Of a DNA stretch of 6,799 nucleotides, positions 1 to 5,935 are shown piece by piece; the stretch's first letter is position 1, and each line of letters opens with the position of its first letter. A program made the translations under genes and the position numbers. The DNA comes from Prosthecobacter sp. (GTDB taxonomy: Bacteria > Verrucomicrobiota > Verrucomicrobiia > Verrucomicrobiales > Verrucomicrobiaceae): contig JAIWOJ010000121.1 of assembly GCA_020216965.1 (NCBI GenBank), forward strand, positions 1-6,799. Direction: 5' to 3'. The notes beneath the pieces were generated by a model that was not told the origin of the DNA, searched no databases, and saw only the letters and a program-made list of their open reading frames with translations.

Positions 1-243
1 GGCCTTGGCATGTTCACGCCGGGTGGTGTCCACATCGCAGACGGCAGCGACGTGCACGCTCTCGCGACCGAGGAAGTTACCCAAGTGACCGCTGTTCATC
101 TTGCCCATCCCGATGAAGCCAAGGTTGATGCGCTCACTGGGCGCGGTTTCTGCCGACCACACACGGGAAGGCAGGATGAAAGGAGCTGCGACAGCGCCAG
201 CGGCGGTGGTCAGAAAGGAACGACGTGAAGGGGAGGTGGTCAT
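1..243 (-). CDS. Gfo/Idh/MocA family oxidoreductase, Tat-exported, N-terminal part only
   Basis: Reading the minus strand from the ATG at 243 gives 81 codons without a stop, running off the left edge, so the 3' end lies outside the window. Residues 6-11 (SRRSFL) followed by a small hydrophobic stretch (LTTAAGAVAAPFIL) form a twin-arginine signal peptide, so the enzyme is probably exported folded. From residue 39 the sequence INLGFIGMGKMN starts a Rossmann fold with a dinucleotide-binding glycine turn. VAAVCDVD (residues 65-72) is the usual second strand of the Gfo/Idh/MocA family. Members oxidise or reduce sugars and other polyols with NAD(P). Tat-borne versions are very common in Verrucomicrobiota and Planctomycetota. 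The substrate cannot be told from this fragment. No Shine-Dalgarno sequence precedes the start; a short AT-rich hairpin does. The gene lies 196 bp downstream of the MBOAT-like gene on the same strand. The family call is firm; the function is not specified. Confidence 0.86.
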   Translation of the reverse strand, partial: MTTSPSRRSFLTTAAGAVAAPFILPSRVWSAETAPSERINLGFIGMGKMNSGHLGNFLGRESVHVAAVCDVDTTRREHAKA

Positions 244-244
244 G

Positions 245-261
245 GTTTTTGAATCAAAAAC
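245..261 (-). promoter_or_regulatory. AT-rich inverted repeat abutting the oxidoreductase start codon
   Basis: The arms gtttttg (245-251) and caaaaac (255-261) are perfectly complementary with a 3-nt loop. In the minus-strand transcript the hairpin ends one base before the AUG, where a ribosome binding site would normally sit, and no Shine-Dalgarno sequence is present. It could be a weak translational element or a protein operator. It is AT-rich and small, so it could also be chance. Confidence 0.3.
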
Positions 262-381
262 AGGCACATCCATACGCATCAGCCGGGCTGTTCCTGCATG
301 GGCAGTAGTTTTTTCCCAAGCGCCGAGTTTCGATGACGGCTTGCTCTGCCAGGGGGGAATCACCGCTCAGCCCAACCCCGA

Positions 382-433
382 ATGCCGCTTTTCCTGGCAG
401 CAGGGGCATTCTTGACCCTGAGAAAAGCGGCAT
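382..433 (-). terminator. Long hairpin just after the MBOAT-like gene, possible terminator
   Basis: The arms atgccgcttttc (382-393) and gaaaagcggcat (422-433) are perfectly complementary over 12 bp. Inside the 28-nt loop, caggg (401-405) can pair with ccctg (416-420), giving an extended stem. In the minus-strand transcript the hairpin begins 6 nt after the TGA of the MBOAT-like gene, which suits a 3'-end or terminator element. There is no T-tract after it in that direction, so it is not a classical intrinsic terminator. An alternative stem, gaatgcc (380-386) with ggcattc (405-411), excludes the main one. Confidence 0.5.
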
Positions 434-444
434 CTGAGCTCAGA
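433..444. repeat. 12-bp perfect palindrome over a stop codon
   Basis: The sequence tctgagctcaga is its own reverse complement. It contains the stop codon of the MBOAT-like gene (440-442, minus strand) and touches the right arm of the neighbouring 12-bp hairpin. It could be a protein-binding site or chance. No function is assigned. Confidence 0.35.
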
Positions 445-2176
445 GGAGGTCGGCCTCCACCAGCAGGATGAGCAATTTTTTTCCACGAGCGGCCTCAATC
501 CATGCCGGTGCTTCCAAACTTTGGAGCACGGCCAACCTGCGCCCGAGTAGGAGGGCGAGCTGGGTGGCAAAGCCGGCCCGCTGGGGGCGGCCATCGGCAT
601 TGCCAAAGCTGCTGTCAGCCTCTTCAAAAACGCGCAAAGCCTGCCCGCCAGCGAGGAGGATGGGAGAGTTGACGTCAGGTTCCATGCCGGAGATGGAGAC
701 GAGCTGTGCCGTCTGAGGGCTAAACAAGCTGCTGGGCGATCGGGGCAAGAGCTGGCGGGCGAGGTCGCCGGCTTCCTCGCGCTCCAGGATGGTGGCGTTG
801 ATGAGGGGGGTGTCCTGGCCACAAAGCGCAGCGTGCTTTTCCCGGACGTGTTTGGCCAGGGCGGAGGCAGTGTCCTTCATGGCTTCAAAGGTCCAGTGGC
901 GATCCGTCGGGTAAAAGGCGGGCGCTTTGAGCTTGCGGTCCCAGAGCATCTGGGTGGGGTCAAAAATGGGCACAGCGGCAGCGGCCAGTTTTTCCAGTTT
1001 CAGGCGATGGCCTGGCGGCTGCACAGGGGCCGGGTATTCTGCGCGCAGGAAATATTCAGGATGCAGGGCCAGCTTGGCAGGTAAAGGCACGATCAGCGTC
1101 TCCGTGCCTGCTTCTTTCAGCTTGTGGACGAGTTCGGGCAGCGTGGCTGCGAGGCCGGGCTGGCGGCGCTGGGTGCGGGCATCAAGGTCAGTCTGGTCAA
1201 AGAGCCAGCCGTCATAGCCATGATGGACGTGGGAGTTGCCCTCCCCAACAAGGTAGCTGACCGGCCACTGGGCAGCCTGGCGCAGCCAAGCGGGGGCGAT
1301 CTGCGCCTCACGCCAAGGGAGGAGGAGGGCGATCGGCAGGAGGCACATGCCCACGATGCGCCAAGTGCGCATAGGCAGCTCCAAGAGCCATCCCAGCCTA
1401 GGCAGGGCCACGCTGACGATGACGCTGAGACTGAGGGCGATCTGAAGCCAAGCGGTGGTGAGCCGTTGATCCAGCAGCAGGGTATGCAAGGTTTGTGGGC
1501 GGCCTTCGACCATGAAGCCGGCGTAGGTGGCGGCCTGTGAGAGGGTGGGAGAGATCAGCAGCACACTGGTGGCCAGCAGCAGGAGCAGATTCAGCATCAC
1601 CTGAATCGGCACAGGCAGAGGGGAAAATAGACCGCGCCCGCGCCAGGTCTCCAGCGCGACACAGGTGGCGTGAAAAACTACCCAGACGAGAGAGCAAAGC
1701 ACAGAGCCATGCCACAGCGCACCTAGGCCAGCGATGAGCAGCAGCGCAGGGATGGCGTGAAAAGGATGCCTGGTGTGACCCCAGACCCCAGCAGGCAGGA
1801 GCCGCTGCCATAGCCCAAATAAAGTAGCACTACGCAGCGGTGCGTGGGGCAGCTCCTGCGTGGTGCGTCCGCAAAATGCCCGCACAGCGATAATCAGATC
1901 AGTCGTGCCGGTGATGAGTAGAACGAGCTGAAGGGTCTGCGCCAGGCAGGCTAGCCAGATGGCTTTGGCACTGATGGCGATCGGGTCTGCGTTTTGAAAA
2001 AGATACCCCAGCCACTGCAGCGGCAGCACCAGCAGTGAGATTTTTGCCAGCCCGTATCCAAGCCGTGCCCAGGCGCTGCCTAGGCTGGCAGCGGCAGCGA
2101 GCCTGGGCTTTGCCGTCCCACCAGCCACTAGGAGCAGGACGATGAAGACGGGTAGCAGGGGATTGAGGTAAAACAT
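440..2176 (-). CDS. MBOAT-like membrane half fused to AlgJ/AlgX-like SGNH half, with degenerate motifs
   Basis: A 578-residue protein. Residues 1 to about 290 are strongly hydrophobic, with about seven or eight likely membrane spans. They resemble the C-terminal half of membrane-bound O-acyltransferases (AlgI/DltB type): a TDLIIAV segment (92-98) in the place of the SDIAIGL helix, LRSATLFGLWQRL (114-126) in the place of the RSITEFWRRWH segment, and GALWHGS (152-158) holding the conserved WHG histidine. Residues from about 315 resemble AlgJ/AlgX-type acetyltransferases: GYDGWLF (320-326), LIVPLPAKLALHPEYF (361-376), and YPTDRHW (422-428), which holds the Asp and His of the DxH motif. The expected serine motif (GDS) reads GGQ at 510-512, before the conserved GFATQLA segment. 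Such proteins normally move acetyl groups across the membrane onto exopolysaccharides. With the serine lost, transfer by this half is doubtful. An in-frame GTG at 2257 would add 27 residues. I prefer the ATG at 2176 because a membrane segment follows at once. Neither start has a good ribosome binding site. Confidence 0.72.
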   Translation of the reverse strand: MFYLNPLLPVFIVLLLVAGGTAKPRLAAAASLGSAWARLGYGLAKISLLVLPLQWLGYLFQNADPIAISAKAIWLACLAQTLQLVLLITGTTDLIIAVRAFCGRTTQELPHAPLRSATLFGLWQRLLPAGVWGHTRHPFHAIPALLLIAGLGALWHGSVLCSLVWVVFHATCVALETWRGRGLFSPLPVPIQVMLNLLLLLATSVLLISPTLSQAATYAGFMVEGRPQTLHTLLLDQRLTTAWLQIALSLSVIVSVALPRLGWLLELPMRTWRIVGMCLLPIALLLPWREAQIAPAWLRQAAQWPVSYLVGEGNSHVHHGYDGWLFDQTDLDARTQRRQPGLAATLPELVHKLKEAGTETLIVPLPAKLALHPEYFLRAEYPAPVQPPGHRLKLEKLAAAAVPIFDPTQMLWDRKLKAPAFYPTDRHWTFEAMKDTASALAKHVREKHAALCGQDTPLINATILEREEAGDLARQLLPRSPSSLFSPQTAQLVSISGMEPDVNSPILLAGGQALRVFEEADSSFGNADGRPQRAGFATQLALLLGRRLAVLQSLEAPAWIEAARGKKLLILLVEADLL

Positions 2177-2372
2177 GAGGCAGGGGAGGGGACGCGGCGC
2201 GCGGATGTTTCTTGGGGGCTGCCGTCTGTCAAACTGACAAGGTGCGGTGAATTTCACGCGCTTTCACCATTCTCCATGCCCGGCATACTCATTAGAAATA
2301 ATCCTGCCGAGAATTGGTGTCCGCGAATGAATGCGGTCGCTAGGATTGAGGTCGAAAAAATGTCCCTGCGCT

Positions 2373-2389
2373 TTTGCGCTGGGCGCAAA
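2373..2389 (+). promoter_or_regulatory. Perfect hairpin in the leader of the lipoprotein gene
   Basis: tttgcgc (2373-2379) and gcgcaaa (2383-2389) form a perfect 7-bp stem with a 3-nt tgg loop. It ends 13 nt before the ATG at 2403 and lies in the 226-bp divergent gap between the MBOAT-like gene and the lipoprotein gene. It may be an mRNA hairpin or an operator. I could not identify a convincing -35/-10 pair around it. Confidence 0.35.
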
Positions 2390-2402
2390 CCCACAATCTG
2401 TC

Positions 2403-2885
2403 ATGAAAACAAAACTGCATCGAACCGTGGTGACGGGTGCCCTGGCTGCGGCGCTGACCTTGACCTCCTGTGTGAACCCCTACGCGGGCCCGAATGAGCA
2501 AAATGGCGCGGTGGTAGGTGCCGTAGGCGGTGGCGTGTTGGGGGCGATCATCGGGAACCAAAGTGGGCGCCCTCTGGAGGGCGCGGCCATCGGCGGGCTG
2601 CTGGGCTCACTCGCAGGCTCACAAATCGGCGCTAGCCGGGATCAGCGCTATTTTTACGGAGGCTGGAATCGCTACCATCAAGTGCGGGGTCGTCCGGTTT
2701 ATGTCCGCCGCACAGTTTCACCCTACTATGGAGGCTGGAGCGGCTATCCGTATGGCCGCACGGGGGTGGGTTTTGGTTACCCACGCTACTGGGGGCCGCC
2801 CTATCGTAGTGGGCTGGTCGTAGGCAGCTTTGGTCGGCCCGCTTTTGGCTATGGCGGTTGGGGTTACAACCCCTACTGCTGGTGA
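2403..2885 (+). CDS. Glycine-zipper outer-membrane lipoprotein, Tyr/Gly/Trp-rich tail
   Basis: A 160-residue protein. Residues 1-22 are a lipoprotein signal peptide (positive KTKLHR, hydrophobic core, lipobox LTSC with the lipidated Cys at 23). The next residue is Val rather than Asp, which under enterobacterial rules points to the outer membrane. Residues 35-77 are a glycine-zipper region of small residues in GxxxG spacing (GAVVGAVGGGVLGAIIG, then GAAIGGLLGSLAGSQIG), like the SmpA/PcP/YMGG-type glycine-zipper lipoproteins that insert into or stiffen the envelope. From about residue 83 the protein changes to a low-complexity tail rich in Gly, Tyr, Trp, Pro and Arg, with YGGW-type units at about 85, 109 and 150, ending in NPYCW. 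The precise role is unknown. An in-frame ATG at 2331 would add 24 residues before the signal peptide. I chose 2403 because it gives a normal lipoprotein leader. No Shine-Dalgarno sequence is visible. The gene converges on the next one with a 27-bp gap. Confidence 0.82.
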   Translation: MKTKLHRTVVTGALAAALTLTSCVNPYAGPNEQNGAVVGAVGGGVLGAIIGNQSGRPLEGAAIGGLLGSLAGSQIGASRDQRYFYGGWNRYHQVRGRPVYVRRTVSPYYGGWSGYPYGRTGVGFGYPRYWGPPYRSGLVVGSFGRPAFGYGGWGYNPYCW

Positions 2886-2912
2886 GCCGTCCGGCAGGTG
2901 GTGCTGGGGAGG

Positions 2913-4160
2913 TCAGCCGATGGCCTCCAGCACGGCCTCTGCCGCGCGGTGCCCACTGAGCAGGGCACCATTGATCGAAACATCCTCCACATAGTCCCCA
3001 CAACGATAAAGGCCGGGGGCGAGGAGAGCGGGCAGGGGGCCATCACCAGGGTGCAACTGCCGCCCCTCTGGCTGGGCCTGGCGGATCTGGTAGGTGCGTA
3101 GATGCCGCCAGCGCCGGGCCCCAGGGCCAAACCAGCGCGCCATCTGCTCACGCACCACGTCCTCCAGCTCATTGCTGCACGGGGCACCGATGATGCTGGT
3201 GCTGATGAGGTGGTGGCCCTGCGGTGCCCGCTCAGGGCAGGCCTGGGTGAGCACGCAGGCATTGTTCACCGGGCCACGGTTTTCCCCATCTAGATAGAGG
3301 ATGGGTCTGCCAGGCATAGGATCGGTGGTCGTGAAATAGAGGCAAGTCGTGCTGCGCGGCGGCTTCGGCTTTTCCATCATGGATGGCGGCAGGAGGTGAA
3401 AGGCGGCCTCTTCTGCCACCGCGAGGATGATGTGATCTGCCAGGATTTGCTCGCCCGATTCTAGGATGACCCGCCCCGGCTGGATGGCAGCCACCGGGCA
3501 GTTGAGGCGTAGGCTGCCGGGTGGGAGAGCCACGGCCAGTTGATCTGGGATGGCCTGCATCCCGTGCGCTGGGATGGCGGCACCGCCTTTCTGAAACATG
3601 GAATAGAGGAAAAGAAAGATGCGCGCTGAAGTGCGCAGATCCTTTTCCAGAAAGACCCCGCCGAAAAAAGGCCGGAAAAAACGATCAATCGTCTCCGGGC
3701 TAAAGCCAAAGTCCCTGAGGTAGTCCTCCGTGCGCATCTCAGGCAGCCGGCGCTCTACGGCAAAGGTGGCCGCGGCTTCTTTCCAGAGGATGAGCGTCCG
3801 CCATTTGTCCATCCAGGGGATGAAGTCATCCATGAGGCTCCTCACCGCATCCACGGGATGATGAAAGGGATCCGCGAGGCGGTGCAGCCTGCCCTGGCAA
3901 AACACATCCGCTCCCCGGTAGAGCTGTCGCAGGTGCAGGCCATCAAAGTCGAGCACACGGCGGGCCTCTGGATAGGCCGTCAGCAGCACCTGAAAGCCAC
4001 GATCTAAAAGAAAACCATCCACCCCATCCGATCTGACGCGCCCACCCACGGCATCTCCAGCCTCCAAGACCTGAAATGGCCTGCCAGCACGCGCCAGCCA
4101 CCGCGCACAGGATAGCCCGGCGAGTCCTGCCCCGATAATGACAATGGCTGGCTGTTTCAT
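2913..4160 (-). CDS. FAD-dependent amine oxidase / phytoene desaturase-like oxidoreductase
   Basis: A 415-residue flavoenzyme of the NAD(P)/FAD-dependent oxidoreductase superfamily. The N-terminus (IVIIGAGLAGLSCARWLARAG, from residue 6) is a textbook dinucleotide-binding turn (G10, G12, G15). Glu33 at the end of the second strand suits the FAD ribose, and GGRVRS (39-44) is the following conserved motif. The C-terminal segment YRCGDY...SINGALLSGHRAAEAVL is the second FAD-binding motif that closes such enzymes. Length and layout match amine oxidases, protoporphyrinogen oxidases and phytoene desaturases. There is no signal peptide beyond the Rossmann strand, so it is probably cytosolic or membrane-associated. 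No carotenoid (crtB, crtE) or heme genes lie next to it, so the substrate cannot be assigned. The start ATG is immediately before the Rossmann strand, as usual. It diverges from the RmlD-like gene across a 125-bp gap and converges with the lipoprotein gene. Confidence 0.85.
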   Translation of the reverse strand: MKQPAIVIIGAGLAGLSCARWLARAGRPFQVLEAGDAVGGRVRSDGVDGFLLDRGFQVLLTAYPEARRVLDFDGLHLRQLYRGADVFCQGRLHRLADPFHHPVDAVRSLMDDFIPWMDKWRTLILWKEAAATFAVERRLPEMRTEDYLRDFGFSPETIDRFFRPFFGGVFLEKDLRTSARIFLFLYSMFQKGGAAIPAHGMQAIPDQLAVALPPGSLRLNCPVAAIQPGRVILESGEQILADHIILAVAEEAAFHLLPPSMMEKPKPPRSTTCLYFTTTDPMPGRPILYLDGENRGPVNNACVLTQACPERAPQGHHLISTSIIGAPCSNELEDVVREQMARWFGPGARRWRHLRTYQIRQAQPEGRQLHPGDGPLPALLAPGLYRCGDYVEDVSINGALLSGHRAAEAVLEAIG

Positions 4161-4285
4161 AGGAAGATGGTCACGGTAGTTCTCACACTGGCACCTCCAG
4201 GCGGCTTCCGGCCCGCCTGCGGTGCATCATGGATGCCAGGTTTTCGATTGCAAGCAACGGAGGCGTGGACATCACGTCCGCCTCG

Positions 4286-5191
4286 ATGGCTTCCGGGAGA
4301 AAAATACTAATCACAGGCACAACGGGCCGTCTGGGCAGTGCCCTGCGTCGCCATTATCAGGGGAGACATCAGGTGCTGGCCCCAGCGCGTGCAGAGCTGA
4401 ACCTCTCCCGCCCAGATGAGATCCCGGCGCAGCTCGGTCGGCTGGATTTTGACCTGCTGATCCACTGTGCCGCCATGGGCAGCCCTGACCAGTGCGAGCG
4501 TGAGCCCGCCCTGGCTGCTACCGTGAACCACGCTGCCAGCACTGCCCTAGCCCGCGAATGCGCTGCACGCCCGGCTCAGATGATCCAGATCAGCACGGAT
4601 TACGTCTTTAGCGGCGAGGCAGACCGGCCACTGGATGAGGATGACGAAGCCATGCCCATCTGCCATTACGGACACACCAAGCGCGCGGCAGAGCTAGCCG
4701 TGCTGTCAGCCTGCCCAGGTGCCCTCGTGGCGCGCGTTTCATGGCTCTTTGGCGCGGGAAATAGCTTTCCAGATCAGGTGCTACGGGATGCCGCCGCAGG
4801 TAAGCCCATCTGCGGCATTGAGGACAAATGGAGCGTGCCGACCAGCGTGCATGACATCGCCCTGTGGCTGGAGGCCCTGTGGGATCAGCAGCCCCCAGCC
4901 CAGGGGGTGCTGCACCTTTGCAATAGCGGCCGCGCCTCCTGGCGCACCTACGCCCAGGAGGTCTGTGATCGTGCCCACGAGCTCGGCATCCTACCTGCCC
5001 CTGTCTCTGTCCAGGGCAGCAGGTTGGCGGATTTCCAGGGTTTTCTCGCGCGCCGTCCACAGCACACCGTCCTGTCAAACCAACGGCTCGCCCAGCTCCT
5101 TGGCGCGCCCGTTCGATCTTGGCAAGAGGCTCTGGCGGAATGGCTCGCAGTCTCCAGTGCGTCTTTTCTGCAAAGACAAGGCTCCCTCTGA
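4286..5191 (+). CDS. RmlD-like sugar-nucleotide reductase (dTDP-4-dehydrorhamnose reductase family)
   Basis: A 301-residue extended short-chain dehydrogenase. ILITGTTGRLGSAL gives the GxxGxxG nucleotide-binding turn (G11, G14, G17). LLIHCAAMGSPDQCE, then a conserved Asn in TVNHA, follow the RmlD pattern of CAA..T.VD..E...N. STDYVFSG (about 103-110) and YGHTK (Tyr128, Lys132) supply the Ser/Thr and the YxxxK catalytic pair. The family reduces dTDP-4-dehydro-L-rhamnose to dTDP-L-rhamnose with NADPH, for cell-surface polysaccharides. However, rmlA, rmlB and rmlC are not neighbours and the sugar-binding region (WLFGAGNSFPDQVL) is divergent, so the substrate may differ. An in-frame ATG at 4229 would add 19 residues with no family match. 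I chose 4286 because it places the Rossmann strand at residue 5 and gives the usual length of about 300. No ribosome binding site is seen at either start. Confidence 0.82.
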   Translation: MASGRKILITGTTGRLGSALRRHYQGRHQVLAPARAELNLSRPDEIPAQLGRLDFDLLIHCAAMGSPDQCEREPALAATVNHAASTALARECAARPAQMIQISTDYVFSGEADRPLDEDDEAMPICHYGHTKRAAELAVLSACPGALVARVSWLFGAGNSFPDQVLRDAAAGKPICGIEDKWSVPTSVHDIALWLEALWDQQPPAQGVLHLCNSGRASWRTYAQEVCDRAHELGILPAPVSVQGSRLADFQGFLARRPQHTVLSNQRLAQLLGAPVRSWQEALAEWLAVSSASFLQRQGSL

Positions 5192-5211
5192 GCGCCCGCT
5201 CACGGGCTCAG
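5188..5211. terminator. Hairpin at the convergent stop codons, possible bidirectional terminator
   Basis: ctgag (5188-5192) pairs with ctcag (5207-5211) and cccg (5195-5198) pairs with cggg (5203-5206). This gives a 9-bp stem with a 2-nt bulge and a ctca loop. The stop codons of the RmlD-like gene (5189-5191) and of pdxH (5200-5202, minus strand) both fall inside it. A competing stem, tgagcg (5189-5194) with cgctca (5197-5202), has only 2 nt between its arms. There is no T-tract on either side, so intrinsic termination is uncertain; blocking read-through between convergent genes is the likely role if any. Confidence 0.4.
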
Positions 5212-5859
5212 ACGCTCCATGCACCAGGAGCCATCCTCCCGCCTGCGGTAGCGGATACGGTCGTGGAGCCGACTCACGCGGCCCTGCCAAAACTCGAGCT
5301 CATGCGGCAGCAGCCGATAGCCGCCCCAGTTGGGCGGGCAGGGGATCTCCGTTCCAGCAAAGCGCGCCTCCATTTCATGGCGACGTTCTTCCAGCCATTC
5401 GCGGCCTGGGATCACACGGCTCTGCTCAGAGACCCATGCCCCCAGTTGGTGCCCGCGCGGGCGCACTGAGAAGTATGCCTCAGCCTCAGCCCGCGGCAGC
5501 TTTTCGATGATGCCCTTCAGGCTCACTTGATGATGGCGCTGCGTCCAGAGAAAGACGGCACTGGCGCGCGCATCGGCGGCGATTTCTGCCCCCTTCCGGC
5601 TATCGTAATTGGTGAAAAAATGAAATCCGCCCTCTGCATCCAGCCCCTTGAGCAGCACCGTTCGCGCGCTGGGAAACCCATCCAGGCCATGCGTCGCCAA
5701 CGTCATCGCGTTTGGCTCCGGCAGTTGGTGGCTGAGCGCGTCTTGCAGCCAGGCCTGAAACAGCGCCAGGGGTTCCGCAGGCAGCTTATCCTCCGTCAAT
5801 TGATCCAGTTCATAACTCACGCGCAGATCGCGCAGGGTGTTTGGGGGGAAGTCCATCAT
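5200..5859 (-). CDS. pdxH: Pyridoxamine 5'-phosphate oxidase
   Basis: A 219-residue FMN enzyme that oxidises pyridoxine 5'-phosphate or pyridoxamine 5'-phosphate with O2 to pyridoxal 5'-phosphate, the last step of vitamin B6 synthesis and salvage, in the cytosol. The sequence follows E. coli PdxH from end to end: LRVSYELDQLTEDKLPAEPL at the N-terminus, FMN-binding RTVLLK (66-71) and FFTNYDSRKG (81-90), QLGAWVSEQS (138-147), WGGYR (178-182), EFWQGRVSRLHDR (189-201, with the substrate-binding Arg-Leu-His) and a C-terminus ERLSP close to the E. coli DRLAP. The reading frame stays open upstream to an ATG at 5937 and a GTG at 5949. I chose 5859 because it gives the E. coli length (218 residues) and the extension has no family match. 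It is monocistronic here, converging on the RmlD-like gene and diverging from hpt. Confidence 0.95.
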   Translation of the reverse strand: MMDFPPNTLRDLRVSYELDQLTEDKLPAEPLALFQAWLQDALSHQLPEPNAMTLATHGLDGFPSARTVLLKGLDAEGGFHFFTNYDSRKGAEIAADARASAVFLWTQRHHQVSLKGIIEKLPRAEAEAYFSVRPRGHQLGAWVSEQSRVIPGREWLEERRHEMEARFAGTEIPCPPNWGGYRLLPHELEFWQGRVSRLHDRIRYRRREDGSWCMERLSP

Positions 5860-5935
5860 ATCAGGTCCATCTAAGAAACGCGCGTCGCGCCGTTGCGGCA
5901 ATCCCGTCTTTGCGCCTTGATGGGGTGCTTTTGTC

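Noticed and set aside
367..822. Ser/Pro-rich minus-strand ORF of 151 codons
   Set aside because: It overlaps the MBOAT-like gene on the same strand in another frame and has the Ser/Pro/Ala composition typical of a GC-rich shadow frame.
2263..2289. Possible -35/-10 pair (ttcacc and catact) upstream of the lipoprotein gene
   Set aside because: Each hexamer matches only 4 of 6 consensus bases and the spacer is 15 nt; chance is likely in a sequence this long.
2860..2873. ggggtt-ac-aacccc inverted repeat near the end of the lipoprotein gene
   Set aside because: It lies inside the coding sequence, with a 2-nt loop too tight for a full hairpin and no T-tract; it is explained by the Gly/Tyr/Asn/Pro codons.
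4261..4283. Imperfect hairpin (aggc..ggac with gtcc..gcct) just before the ATG at 4286
   Set aside because: It needs a 2-nt bulge and its arms are only 4 bp each. It would be coding if the start at 4229 is used, so it is too weak to call.
4719..5510. Long plus-strand ORF of 263 codons
   Set aside because: It lies in shadow frames over the RmlD-like gene and antisense to pdxH, both clearly real by motif, and its composition is Pro/Arg/Ser-rich with no domain.
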